Shown piece by piece: positions 1 to 5,777 of a stretch of DNA of 6,578 nucleotides. Position numbers and translations under genes: made by a program. The stretch lies in assembly GCA_051892875.1 (NCBI GenBank), contig JBJFGR010000135.1:1-6578 (forward strand). The letters are read 5' to 3'. The notes beneath the pieces were generated by a model. That model did no database searches. It worked only from the letters and a program-made list of their open reading frames with translations, and was not told where the DNA came from. This DNA comes from JBJFGR01 sp051892875 (lineage in GTDB: Bacteria > Pseudomonadota > Gammaproteobacteria > Enterobacterales > Succinivibrionaceae). Within the stretch, counting starts at the first letter, position 1, and every line of letters starts with the position of its first letter.

Positions 1-711
1 GTAAGAATCATCTTCTGGACTCTTCCATTGTGCTTCTGACAAAGCTAGACCAATACCATCAGACAAGAAGAACAAACGACGACCACCTGGAATACAGAAC
101 TTTTCACCATACATTTGTAGTGAATCATAAACATGGTTAACACAGAATGTTGTATTACCATAAGCGTTAATGATATTTGCAAGTTCATTCTTAAATCCTG
201 CAGTTCTACCCATATCTGCAGTATCTGAACCCTTTTCTGCCTTATCCATTAAACCTGTGAATACGAGTGGTCCCCAAGAGTCAAACAATACAAAGATGTT
301 CTTACGTTCTTTTGCCTTTGCTCCTTCATTAATCATTGCATAAATACGCTTAATATCACCAATGTTTACCGCCTGATAGACTGGAATTTTAGACATATCA
401 ATTCCAAGTGCCTTAGCGACAGCGAATGGGAATGCTCTTTCAGAGTCAATTACTACACAGTCCATTCCAGCCTTCTGAGCAGATTTCAAACAATTCAAGC
501 CAATCAATGACTTACCTTCTGCTGAAGGAGCACAAATGGTATTGATAGTTCCTTTCTTAATACCACCCATAATCTTTCCACTGAATACAAGGTTCATTAC
601 AACTACGTTAGTTGATAAGAATGATACTTCATCCAATTCTGTTGCAATTAAATCCTTCAATCCAGATTTTCCGATTTTGTTGATATTATCTTTAAAACTA
701 AAATTAGCCAT
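1..711 (-). CDS. uvsX: UvsX/RecA-like recombinase, N-terminal 237 codons (3' end outside window)
   Basis: This is the N-terminal part of a strand-exchange ATPase of the RecA family, closest in layout to phage T4 UvsX, which forms filaments on single-stranded DNA for recombination-dependent replication and repair. The ATG at 711-709 is preceded by AGAGGT (721-726) with 9 bases between. Visible motifs are a Walker A loop APSAEGKS (residues 61-68, with Ala in place of the usual first Gly), an IDSE motif whose Glu91 matches the RecA catalytic glutamate, and a Walker B strand ending LFDS (Asp144). VNH (191-193) matches the UvsX form of the RecA Gln194 switch region, and PGGRR (208-212) lies in the L2 DNA-binding region. 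T4 UvsX has 391 residues, so about 150 C-terminal residues should lie beyond base 1. The gene starts just after a terminator, so it heads its own unit. The family call is firm. UvsX rather than a cellular RecA is inferred from the VNH motif and the T4-type neighbours. Confidence 0.88.
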   Translation of the reverse strand, partial: MANFSFKDNINKIGKSGLKDLIATELDEVSFLSTNVVVMNLVFSGKIMGGIKKGTINTICAPSAEGKSLIGLNCLKSAQKAGMDCVVIDSERAFPFAVAKALGIDMSKIPVYQAVNIGDIKRIYAMINEGAKAKERKNIFVLFDSWGPLVFTGLMDKAEKGSDTADMGRTAGFKNELANIINAYGNTTFCVNHVYDSLQMYGEKFCIPGGRRLFFLSDGIGLALSEAQWKSPEDDSY

Positions 712-765
712 ATTCTTTTTACCTCTTTATATCTTAAACTTCATTGTTTAATAATACAAATATAC

Positions 766-799
766 AAAAATATGCACGGTCGTAAACAACCGTGCATAT
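766..799 (-). terminator. Rho-independent terminator after the zinc-finger gene
   Basis: An 11-bp perfect stem (770-780 with 789-799) encloses an 8-base loop (781-788). On the minus strand it is followed directly by five T residues (770-766, sharing one base with the stem). It lies 17 bases past the stop codon of the C2H2 gene and before the uvsX start, so it should end the polymerase/zinc-finger transcript. The plus-strand side has no T run, so it is probably one-directional. Confidence 0.8.
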
Positions 800-815
800 A
801 AAAGTTTCTACATTT

Positions 816-1106
816 TTAACACCATTCGTTAATAACTTCACCTTCTCCAGGGTATAAATCACGATATGGATTCTTCTTTACTGAAACGAAATCAGTATCA
901 ACAGATTCATTAACTGATACAAATTCATCCTCTTTCTTCTGGACTTCTGCCTTAATTTCCTTATTCTCAGTGACTAATTCTGACTGAATAAGTTTTTCTG
1001 CAGCTTTGTTTTCATTTAATGTTTGGTCCTTATGCATGTTCTTCATGTGTAGACTCAAACCTGCCTTATTCTTACTTTCCTTTCCACAAATTGGACATTT
1101 TTCCAT
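816..1106 (-). CDS. Small single C2H2 zinc-finger protein, 96 aa
   Basis: The N-terminus has one classical C2H2 zinc finger: Cys4 and Cys7 (CPIC), then His20 and His25, with spacing C-x2-C-x12-H-x4-H and the expected hydrophobic Leu17. This is a zinc-binding fold, usually for DNA, RNA or protein contacts. Residues 26-75 are charged, Glu/Lys-rich and probably helical or disordered. FVSV occurs twice (62-65 and 73-76), and the protein ends in a Tyr/Pro/Gly-rich tail closing NEWC. The ATG at 1106 has a strong AGGAG (1112-1116), 5 bases upstream, which overlaps the polymerase stop codon TAA (1116-1118). The two genes should therefore be co-transcribed and probably translationally coupled. It lies between polymerase and uvsX, so a replication- or transcription-related DNA-binding role is plausible but is only inference. 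I do not recognise a named family beyond the finger. Confidence 0.85.
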   Translation of the reverse strand: MEKCPICGKESKNKAGLSLHMKNMHKDQTLNENKAAEKLIQSELVTENKEIKAEVQKKEDEFVSVNESVDTDFVSVKKNPYRDLYPGEGEVINEWC

Positions 1107-1115
1107 AGTTTCTCC

Positions 1116-4079
1116 TTATCCAAAAAAGTTAAACATTCCTGACTTTTCAATTCTGATAGAGTCCTTTTCACCAATCCATTTACTGATTTGGAACATCTTT
1201 TCAATAATTGGTACGAAGGATTTTCTAAACATCGTTTCATAGTCAACTTCAAGTATTTGTGCTAGTTCATCAGGCCAACTACCAATAAATGCAATAGCTT
1301 CAATGTTATAATCATTTGGCTTTACATACATGTAATTGAACTTGGTGTTATTATTTATTGGCACTAACTTCAATTTATTCTTTGCAATCAAATAGTTATA
1401 TGCCAAACTTACCTTAGCCTGGAAAATCATTCCTTTATCGAAAATCAATCCATGCTTTGTATACCATTCAATTGGCTTTGGAATATACTTCTTATAGTTA
1501 GTAATACTCTTCTTACTTGAAACTACATCAATACCTGCTGCCTTATACTGTTGGAACGTCTGTTCTACAACTTCTTGTGCATCACTATAACTCATACCTG
1601 CTGCAATATCGAATGCCAACTTTTCAGCAGCTACCTTACAGAAATCAGGCATATCTGAACGCTTAATAGGAACACCCATGATCTTGTGTTTTGGACCTTC
1701 AGGATGCTTACGCCAATGTTCTGGTAGCTTTTCCTTTTCTTCATCTGTCATAGATGCAAATCCTTCAACTGGCTTCAATGGATATAAATCACCTTCACTA
1801 TCAATGATATTTCCAATATACAATTTCTTTGCAAAGCAGAACATGTTAGAGAAAATGTTTTCACGATTGAACTTAATCTTGTTTGTAGTCTTTGAAGTCT
1901 TTGCTCTATATTCTAGAACCTTAACAAAGAAATCAGTAAACATATCTTCTGCATGTCTAAAGAATTCTCTTACTTCTTCTTCGGTTTCAATCTTAATTCC
2001 TTCTTCTACCAATCTGTCATGCAATTCAGCAATACAGAAATAACATGAGTCAGTATCACAGTGAACTACACATGCTTCTCTATTTGTGAATGTGAACTTT
2101 TCTTTATTCTTTAACTTAATACCCCAATACTTTTCAACATCCTTGATTATTTCGTATGAGACGTAATAACTATCAAGATACTTCTTCAACCAATCTCTCA
2201 ATGTAACACGTGCACATCTACAAATTGCTCTTGCACATTCAATATTATACAAATGGAATGAATCAGTCAAACATACACCATACAAAGAGTTAATAATGTT
2301 CTTCTTATTCAACTGAATATTGTGGTATCTCATCTTAGCATCATTATCACCTCTTGCTGCAGCTTCTGCCTTCAAACGCTTGTATTCCTTACGTTCAGCG
2401 AATACCTTCTTTGCAATTGATGGAATGATTGCATCATCAGTTCTCAAGAAACCTACTTCTGCAACATCAGTCAAAATTACCTTACCACTTTCTACATCTT
2501 CCTCCTTAGGATGCTTAACAACTACTTCTGGTGAAATGTTGAACTGCATAATATGGTGAGGATATGATGACGTAATATCGAATGACATACACCAGTCATA
2601 ACGTCCTGGATAGTCATAACAATAACCTGCCTTTACGTGGAATTCTTCGAATGGATGAACATCTGGATTTGACAAACGTGCCTTTCTAAACTTTGCCATT
2701 TCACATTCATTTTCATATTCAGTGTTCTGATAATATAATGAACCATCCTTTAGATGTGTTTCATAACACTTTTCTTTTCTCCACCAGTCTTCATGATGTG
2801 TTTCTCTATCATTGAATACTCTACCTTCATTATGAAGATACTTCATGATATAACCTTCAGAAGTTGGTACCTTCATGAAAATCTTATCCAAATTAACCAA
2901 GGTATCATAAGCATATTCAATAATCAATGGGAAAATCTTCTTCTTACCTTCCAAATCTACTAGCAACCAAACGTCATCTCGGTTATAGTGTTTGAAACGC
3001 TTTTTCTTCTTCTTATAAGTTTCATTGATTTTACCTTCATATTCCAACTTACCTTGACCTAATTCCATATTGCAAACATAATTCAATGCAAATGAAGACA
3101 TAGGTGGATGGTCAGCGAACATCTTATACAATTCCATGTAATCCAAAGAATATAGACCTGGAATTTCCCATGTTGAACCTAAGTCAACATCAGGTAGCTT
3201 TCTATCAAAGATTTTCTTTTCATTTGGCATCTTTGCCAATGGAGACAAAGCTCTTTCGAATTCAGTAGCAACATCCCACAATGCACGTAATCTGTGACAT
3301 CTATTGATAATATAAGGAATATCGTATGCTTCTGAGTTCCATCCTGAAATAATATCAAATTTTTGTTTATTGAACCATTGCAAGAATTTCTTCATCATTA
3401 TTAATTCGTTTTCATAAACAAATTCAACGAATGGTCTTGTTTCTGGGTCATCGTCAGCATTAGGTTCATTTTCAAGTGTAGTAAATGTATACATCTTCTT
3501 GTCTTTTGTAGAATAACAAGAAATACAGTTGATTGGCCATAATGCTTTATCAGAAGCAGGGAAATCATATTCAACATAACATGAGTCCTTATACTTCTTC
3601 CAGGCGCTCTCACGTTCATCCCAGACTTCAAATTCATCAGTAGGATAGTTTACATCGAAGTCATATAATTTAATATCTGAGACGCTATTGGTCTTCTTAT
3701 TTCTGATTTTGATAATGTGGTCATCATAGAATTGTGATCCTGATGCCACTTCAATATCGAATAGACATATATTCCATTTTGTAATATCTGGCTTTAATTC
3801 TTCTTTGTCATAACGGTCATGCATGAATTTGACTTCAGGTTTGAAATCACTTTCTGCAACAATAATACCAGAATTCTTTAAATTTTGAATGACTGACTTG
3901 TCAGAATAAGTCAATTTCTTCATGTAATTTCCATGAATATCCTTCAAATCTGTTGGTTCATTTGACTGAATATAACAGTATTGGTCATAAGGATATTTGT
4001 GGTATCTATCGTCATCCTGTTCTTTCAAATAGATAATTTTCTTGAAATTATCATATACACATTGTTTATATCCAAACAT
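1116..4079 (-). CDS. 43: Family B DNA polymerase with 3'-5' exonuclease (T4 gp43-like), 987 aa
   Basis: This is the replicative DNA polymerase of the phage. The exonuclease motifs are intact: Exo I FDIE (Asp108, Glu110), Exo II GWNSEAYD (246-253, Asp253) and Exo III YNRDD (Tyr365, Asp369). Polymerase motif A is at 501-518, with catalytic Asp501 and the T4-like NISPE ending. Motif B is KNIINSLYG (593-601; Lys593 and Asn597), motif C is DTDS (675-678), and KKLY (751-754) follows. The last residues, GMFNFFG, resemble the T4 gp43 tail SLFDMFDF that binds the sliding clamp gp45. At 987 residues it is about 90 longer than T4 gp43 (898). The excess includes a block in the exonuclease domain (about 116-172) and one near 766-797 before KIMG. 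In motif A, T4's SLYPS reads SSYPH (504-508). The ATG at 4079 follows AAGGA with 8 bases between. The gene heads a unit with the zinc-finger gene downstream, and no late box precedes it, which suits early or middle expression. Confidence 0.97.
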   Translation of the reverse strand: MFGYKQCVYDNFKKIIYLKEQDDDRYHKYPYDQYCYIQSNEPTDLKDIHGNYMKKLTYSDKSVIQNLKNSGIIVAESDFKPEVKFMHDRYDKEELKPDITKWNICLFDIEVASGSQFYDDHIIKIRNKKTNSVSDIKLYDFDVNYPTDEFEVWDERESAWKKYKDSCYVEYDFPASDKALWPINCISCYSTKDKKMYTFTTLENEPNADDDPETRPFVEFVYENELIMMKKFLQWFNKQKFDIISGWNSEAYDIPYIINRCHRLRALWDVATEFERALSPLAKMPNEKKIFDRKLPDVDLGSTWEIPGLYSLDYMELYKMFADHPPMSSFALNYVCNMELGQGKLEYEGKINETYKKKKKRFKHYNRDDVWLLVDLEGKKKIFPLIIEYAYDTLVNLDKIFMKVPTSEGYIMKYLHNEGRVFNDRETHHEDWWRKEKCYETHLKDGSLYYQNTEYENECEMAKFRKARLSNPDVHPFEEFHVKAGYCYDYPGRYDWCMSFDITSSYPHHIMQFNISPEVVVKHPKEEDVESGKVILTDVAEVGFLRTDDAIIPSIAKKVFAERKEYKRLKAEAAARGDNDAKMRYHNIQLNKKNIINSLYGVCLTDSFHLYNIECARAICRCARVTLRDWLKKYLDSYYVSYEIIKDVEKYWGIKLKNKEKFTFTNREACVVHCDTDSCYFCIAELHDRLVEEGIKIETEEEVREFFRHAEDMFTDFFVKVLEYRAKTSKTTNKIKFNRENIFSNMFCFAKKLYIGNIIDSEGDLYPLKPVEGFASMTDEEKEKLPEHWRKHPEGPKHKIMGVPIKRSDMPDFCKVAAEKLAFDIAAGMSYSDAQEVVEQTFQQYKAAGIDVVSSKKSITNYKKYIPKPIEWYTKHGLIFDKGMIFQAKVSLAYNYLIAKNKLKLVPINNNTKFNYMYVKPNDYNIEAIAFIGSWPDELAQILEVDYETMFRKSFVPIIEKMFQISKWIGEKDSIRIEKSGMFNFFG

Positions 4080-4125
4080 ATTATTTTTCCTTCAACTCGC
4101 TGTATTATTAGGGTTTTATGTTCAT

Positions 4126-4156
4126 AAAAAATATCATGCCTTATTCAGGCATGATA
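4126..4156 (-). terminator. Rho-independent terminator after the 89-aa gene
   Basis: A 9-bp perfect stem (4132-4140 with 4148-4156) has a 7-base loop (4141-4147). On the minus strand it runs straight into six T residues (4131-4126). It lies 20 bases past the stop codon of the 89-residue gene and about 47 bases before the polymerase ATG, so it should separate the clpP/IF-1 block from the polymerase unit. Confidence 0.82.
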
Positions 4157-4176
4157 AAAACAATAAAAAATTTTAA

Positions 4177-4446
4177 TTAAGCATTCAGTTTCTTAATAAA
4201 AATTTCTAGATTTTGCAAAGCTTCTAGATAACCTGCTTTCTTACCTGCGAGTTCTCCTGCTTCATATCCTTTCTTGAATGCAGCCTTTTCTGCTTCTTCC
4301 TTTGGTTCCTTTACCTGTGGTACTGCGCATGCGGATAGTTCCTTACGAGCACGGTTAGGGAAAGACTTAATAGCACGTAGCTGATTAACCAAAACGTCTT
4401 CTGCTTCTACTGCACCAGTCTGATCGATAGTTGACATTGTTTGCAT
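4177..4446 (-). CDS. Small protein with AxxxG(xxxG)3xxxA helix repeat, 89 aa, unknown function
   Basis: I do not recognise this protein. The N-terminal half (1-45) is mixed and includes a short basic stretch near 27-35. From about residue 48 it becomes a charged, Ala-rich helix containing an exact four-residue periodicity: Ala56, Gly60, Gly64, Gly68, Gly72, Ala76. This AxxxG(xxxG)nxxxA pattern is known from FliH/YscL-type stator proteins, where it packs helices together, so a helix-helix dimer is a fair inference. It does not show that the protein is a FliH homologue, since it lacks the rest of that domain. The ATG at 4446 is supported by AGAGGT (4454-4459) with a 7-base spacer. A second ATG three codons later would have poorer spacing. 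It is the last gene before a terminator, 39 bases after the 76-residue gene. Confidence 0.85.
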   Translation of the reverse strand: MQTMSTIDQTGAVEAEDVLVNQLRAIKSFPNRARKELSACAVPQVKEPKEEAEKAAFKKGYEAGELAGKKAGYLEALQNLEIFIKKLNA

Positions 4447-4485
4447 ATTATTTACCTCTTATTTCACTAAGTTGTTATTTAGTTT

Positions 4486-4716
4486 TTACCATTTTGTTAA
4501 CATGATATGTTGAACTCTATTATCTTCTTCATTCTTTCTGATATTTTCTGGTATCATGTTCTGATATTCCATAGGTATCATAGATAAATCAGGTAATTGT
4601 TCAAATTCTTTCCATTTATTCATACTTCCAAAAATCAAATCGTATAATTCAGGATTGTTTTCCTGTAAATCATACCAATCAACTTCTTTCGGATGTAATC
4701 TATGATATTCTCTCAT
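4486..4716 (-). CDS. Hypothetical acidic protein, 76 aa
   Basis: I do not recognise this protein. It is small, soluble-looking, rich in Glu, Asp, Asn, Met and aromatic residues, and has no membrane segment or signal peptide. It has a short Pro-flanked central part (LPDLSMIP, 41-48) and ends MLTKW. The ATG at 4716 starts 7 bases after the IF-1 stop codon, on the same strand, which suggests an operon and translational coupling. No good Shine-Dalgarno site precedes it. A T4-type late promoter core sits so close (4721-4728) that a transcript from it would start at about the start codon. Either the gene is read from upstream transcripts, or translation is leaderless, or it starts at an internal codon such as Met32. 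Coding is supported by tight packing and strand agreement rather than by homology. Confidence 0.7.
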   Translation of the reverse strand: MREYHRLHPKEVDWYDLQENNPELYDLIFGSMNKWKEFEQLPDLSMIPMEYQNMIPENIRKNEEDNRVQHIMLTKW

Positions 4717-4720
4717 ACTT

Positions 4721-4728
4721 TATTTATA
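4721..4728 (-). promoter_or_regulatory. T4-type late promoter core TATAAATA (before the 76-aa gene)
   Basis: This is an exact match to TATAAATA, the core recognised by T4 gp55-type late sigma factors, on the coding strand. It contains the stop codon of the IF-1 gene (TAA, 4726-4724). With T4 spacing the start site would be near 4715, inside the next ATG, which is awkward. It may be a real promoter for the 76- and 89-residue genes or a chance match in AT-rich DNA. Confidence 0.5.
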
Positions 4729-4990
4729 TCTTTTTTGAATTATCATAACGATAATAGATAATTCCTCTAGATAAATCGTATGTTTCTACACCAATTTGTA
4801 CTCTGTCACAAGGCAATACTCTAATCAAATGACGTCTCATATTACCAGAAACTGTACATAAAACTACACTGTTATTATCTAACATAACTCTGAACATTGC
4901 ATTTGGCAATGCCTCTAAGACAGTGCCATCTACAAGGACCTTATTCTTTGGTAACTTCTCTTTCAAGTTATTCTGCTGTTTCTTCTTCAT
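4724..4990 (-). CDS. infA: Translation initiation factor IF-1 homologue (phage-encoded), 88 aa
   Basis: This is a homologue of bacterial IF-1, the small OB-fold protein that binds the 30S ribosomal A site and works with IF-2 and IF-3 in start-site selection. Residues 20-82 align without gaps to E. coli IF-1. Shared blocks include GTVLE, LPN, MFRV, SG-MR, IR-L and YDLS, with about half the positions identical by a hand alignment to the recalled sequence. Differences include Asn for Lys in the SGKMRK loop and loss of both His residues of the E. coli GHVVTAH stretch. There is a basic/Gln-rich N-terminal extension (1-17) and a short tail (DNSKKI). I chose the ATG at 4990 because the in-frame TTG at 4999 is less likely. 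Its start overlaps the end of the preceding gene by 23 bases, and only a weak GGTG lies upstream, so translational coupling is likely. It presumably acts on host ribosomes, but whether it replaces, competes with or redirects host IF-1 cannot be read from sequence. Confidence 0.93.
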   Translation of the reverse strand: MKKKQQNNLKEKLPKNKVLVDGTVLEALPNAMFRVMLDNNSVVLCTVSGNMRRHLIRVLPCDRVQIGVETYDLSRGIIYYRYDNSKKI

Positions 4991-5747
4991 TTTCACCAAT
5001 AACTTCTAGAGGTTCGTCAGGAATATCTTCAGGTTGCTGAATTTCTGCAGCTTCTGTGGCAGCTTGTGCTTCTTGTACTTTCTGTTGTTCAGCTTCCATT
5101 TCATTACCATAAGCATTCAATAACTGTTCAGTCTTCTTTTGTGCTTCTGTCTTATATTCCTTTGTTTCTTTACCAAGAATTGCACCTAAATCATTAATAT
5201 CCAAATCATTTAATGACTTACGTGGATCTACCAAAACTTCATCAGGTTCAACATCTTCTGTTGCTTCATTTGTCTGTGTCTGAATTGGCTTTCTTACAAC
5301 ACGTCTCTTACGTTTCTTGACAACTGGCTTTTCTGGTTGTTGTGTTGGAACTGGACGTTCAATTACAACTGGTTCTGGATTCATAATTTCATCAATTACA
5401 TCTTCCAAAGCTTCGTCTAATCTTTCCAATCCAATCATACCATAACGATAGAAAATATCTTCCATCTTCACCTTCATATCTTCAATCAAAGAATATGCTT
5501 CTGTCAACTGACGTGGCATCTTTGGTTTTGGAGGTTCAACAGGCTTTTGTGGAGCTTGTCTTACTACTGGATGACGATATATTTCATCATCTTCATACAA
5601 AGGATATTTCTTTTGTACTGGACGTGGTTTCACAGGAGGCAAATCATATTCCTGTGCAGTGTGGATAGTAGGCTGTTTTGTTTCAGTCTTCTTTCCATGA
5701 ATAAAGTCATAAAAGTCTTGATGATCTTTTGAATTAATATTGCTCAT
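4968..5747 (-). CDS. Pro/Gln/Glu-rich, probably disordered protein with central helix, 259 aa
   Basis: I do not recognise this protein. Residues 25-80 are Pro/Lys-rich and low in complexity. Residues 78-122 form an amphipathic-looking helical segment (LIEDMKVKMEDIF, then LERLDEALEDVIDEIM). Residues 123-165 are again Pro/Gln-rich around a strong basic patch KKRKRRVVRK (144-153). A short conserved-looking segment, LNDLDINDLGAILG, occupies 179-192, and 196-259 is a charged Ala/Gln/Glu helix ending in an acidic tail. There is no signal peptide or membrane span. An in-frame ATG at 5765 is rejected as start because the ATG at 5747 has AAGG five bases upstream, and a late promoter core at 5770-5777 would start the message near 5764. 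It follows clpP and overlaps the IF-1 gene by 23 bases. A scaffold, adaptor or protease substrate role would suit a disordered protein beside a ClpP protease and a late promoter, but this is inference. Confidence 0.82.
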   Translation of the reverse strand: MSNINSKDHQDFYDFIHGKKTETKQPTIHTAQEYDLPPVKPRPVQKKYPLYEDDEIYRHPVVRQAPQKPVEPPKPKMPRQLTEAYSLIEDMKVKMEDIFYRYGMIGLERLDEALEDVIDEIMNPEPVVIERPVPTQQPEKPVVKKRKRRVVRKPIQTQTNEATEDVEPDEVLVDPRKSLNDLDINDLGAILGKETKEYKTEAQKKTEQLLNAYGNEMEAEQQKVQEAQAATEAAEIQQPEDIPDEPLEVIGENEEETAE

Positions 5748-5752
5748 AGTTA

Positions 5753-5759
5753 CCTTTTT
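5753..5759 (-). promoter_or_regulatory. Ribosome-binding site fixing the start of the 259-aa gene
   Basis: On the minus strand this reads AAAAAGG, with the GG five bases before the ATG at 5747-5745. It lies inside what would be codons of a longer version starting at 5765, so it argues for the shorter protein. The predicted late transcript start near 5764 would leave a leader of about 17 bases carrying just this site. Confidence 0.7.
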
Positions 5760-5769
5760 AATCATAGTC

Positions 5770-5777
5770 TATTTATA
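5770..5777 (-). promoter_or_regulatory. T4-type late promoter core TATAAATA (before the 259-aa gene)
   Basis: An exact TATAAATA on the coding strand is followed by GACTATG. With T4 late-promoter geometry (core at -13 to -6) transcription would start near 5764, giving a short leader with a well-placed Shine-Dalgarno site before the ATG at 5747. The core contains the clpP stop codon (TAA, 5775-5773). Its fit with the ribosome-binding site makes it the more convincing of the two boxes in the window. Confidence 0.68.

Noticed and set aside
724..731. TATAAAGA before uvsX as a third late promoter
   Set aside because: It has one mismatch to TATAAATA, and it overlaps the ribosome-binding site, so a transcript starting from it would lose that site.
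536..751. Plus-strand open frame of 71 codons
   Set aside because: It lies antisense over the uvsX start, is biased to Ile/Leu/Pro as expected of an antisense shadow, and matches no family.
1055..1252. Minus-strand open frame of 65 codons crossing the polymerase end and zinc-finger start
   Set aside because: It is an out-of-frame shadow of the polymerase C-terminus and of the zinc-finger gene, both of which are well supported.
1678..2043. Plus-strand open frame of 121 codons
   Set aside because: It is antisense to the polymerase and its Ser/Phe/Leu-rich translation looks like a complement artefact.
4104..4110. TAATAAT before the polymerase as a host-type -10 box
   Set aside because: No credible -35 element or MotA-like box lies at the right distance, and such strings are common in AT-rich spacers. 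A promoter is expected here but cannot be placed.
4991..4999. TTG start at 4999 for the IF-1 gene
   Set aside because: It adds only three residues, lacks a better ribosome-binding site, and an ATG follows at 4990.
1116..5747. Recoded stop codons as in some gut megaphages
   Set aside because: All genes read through cleanly with the standard code and end in TAA (one TGA), so there is no sign of TAG or TGA reassignment in this window.
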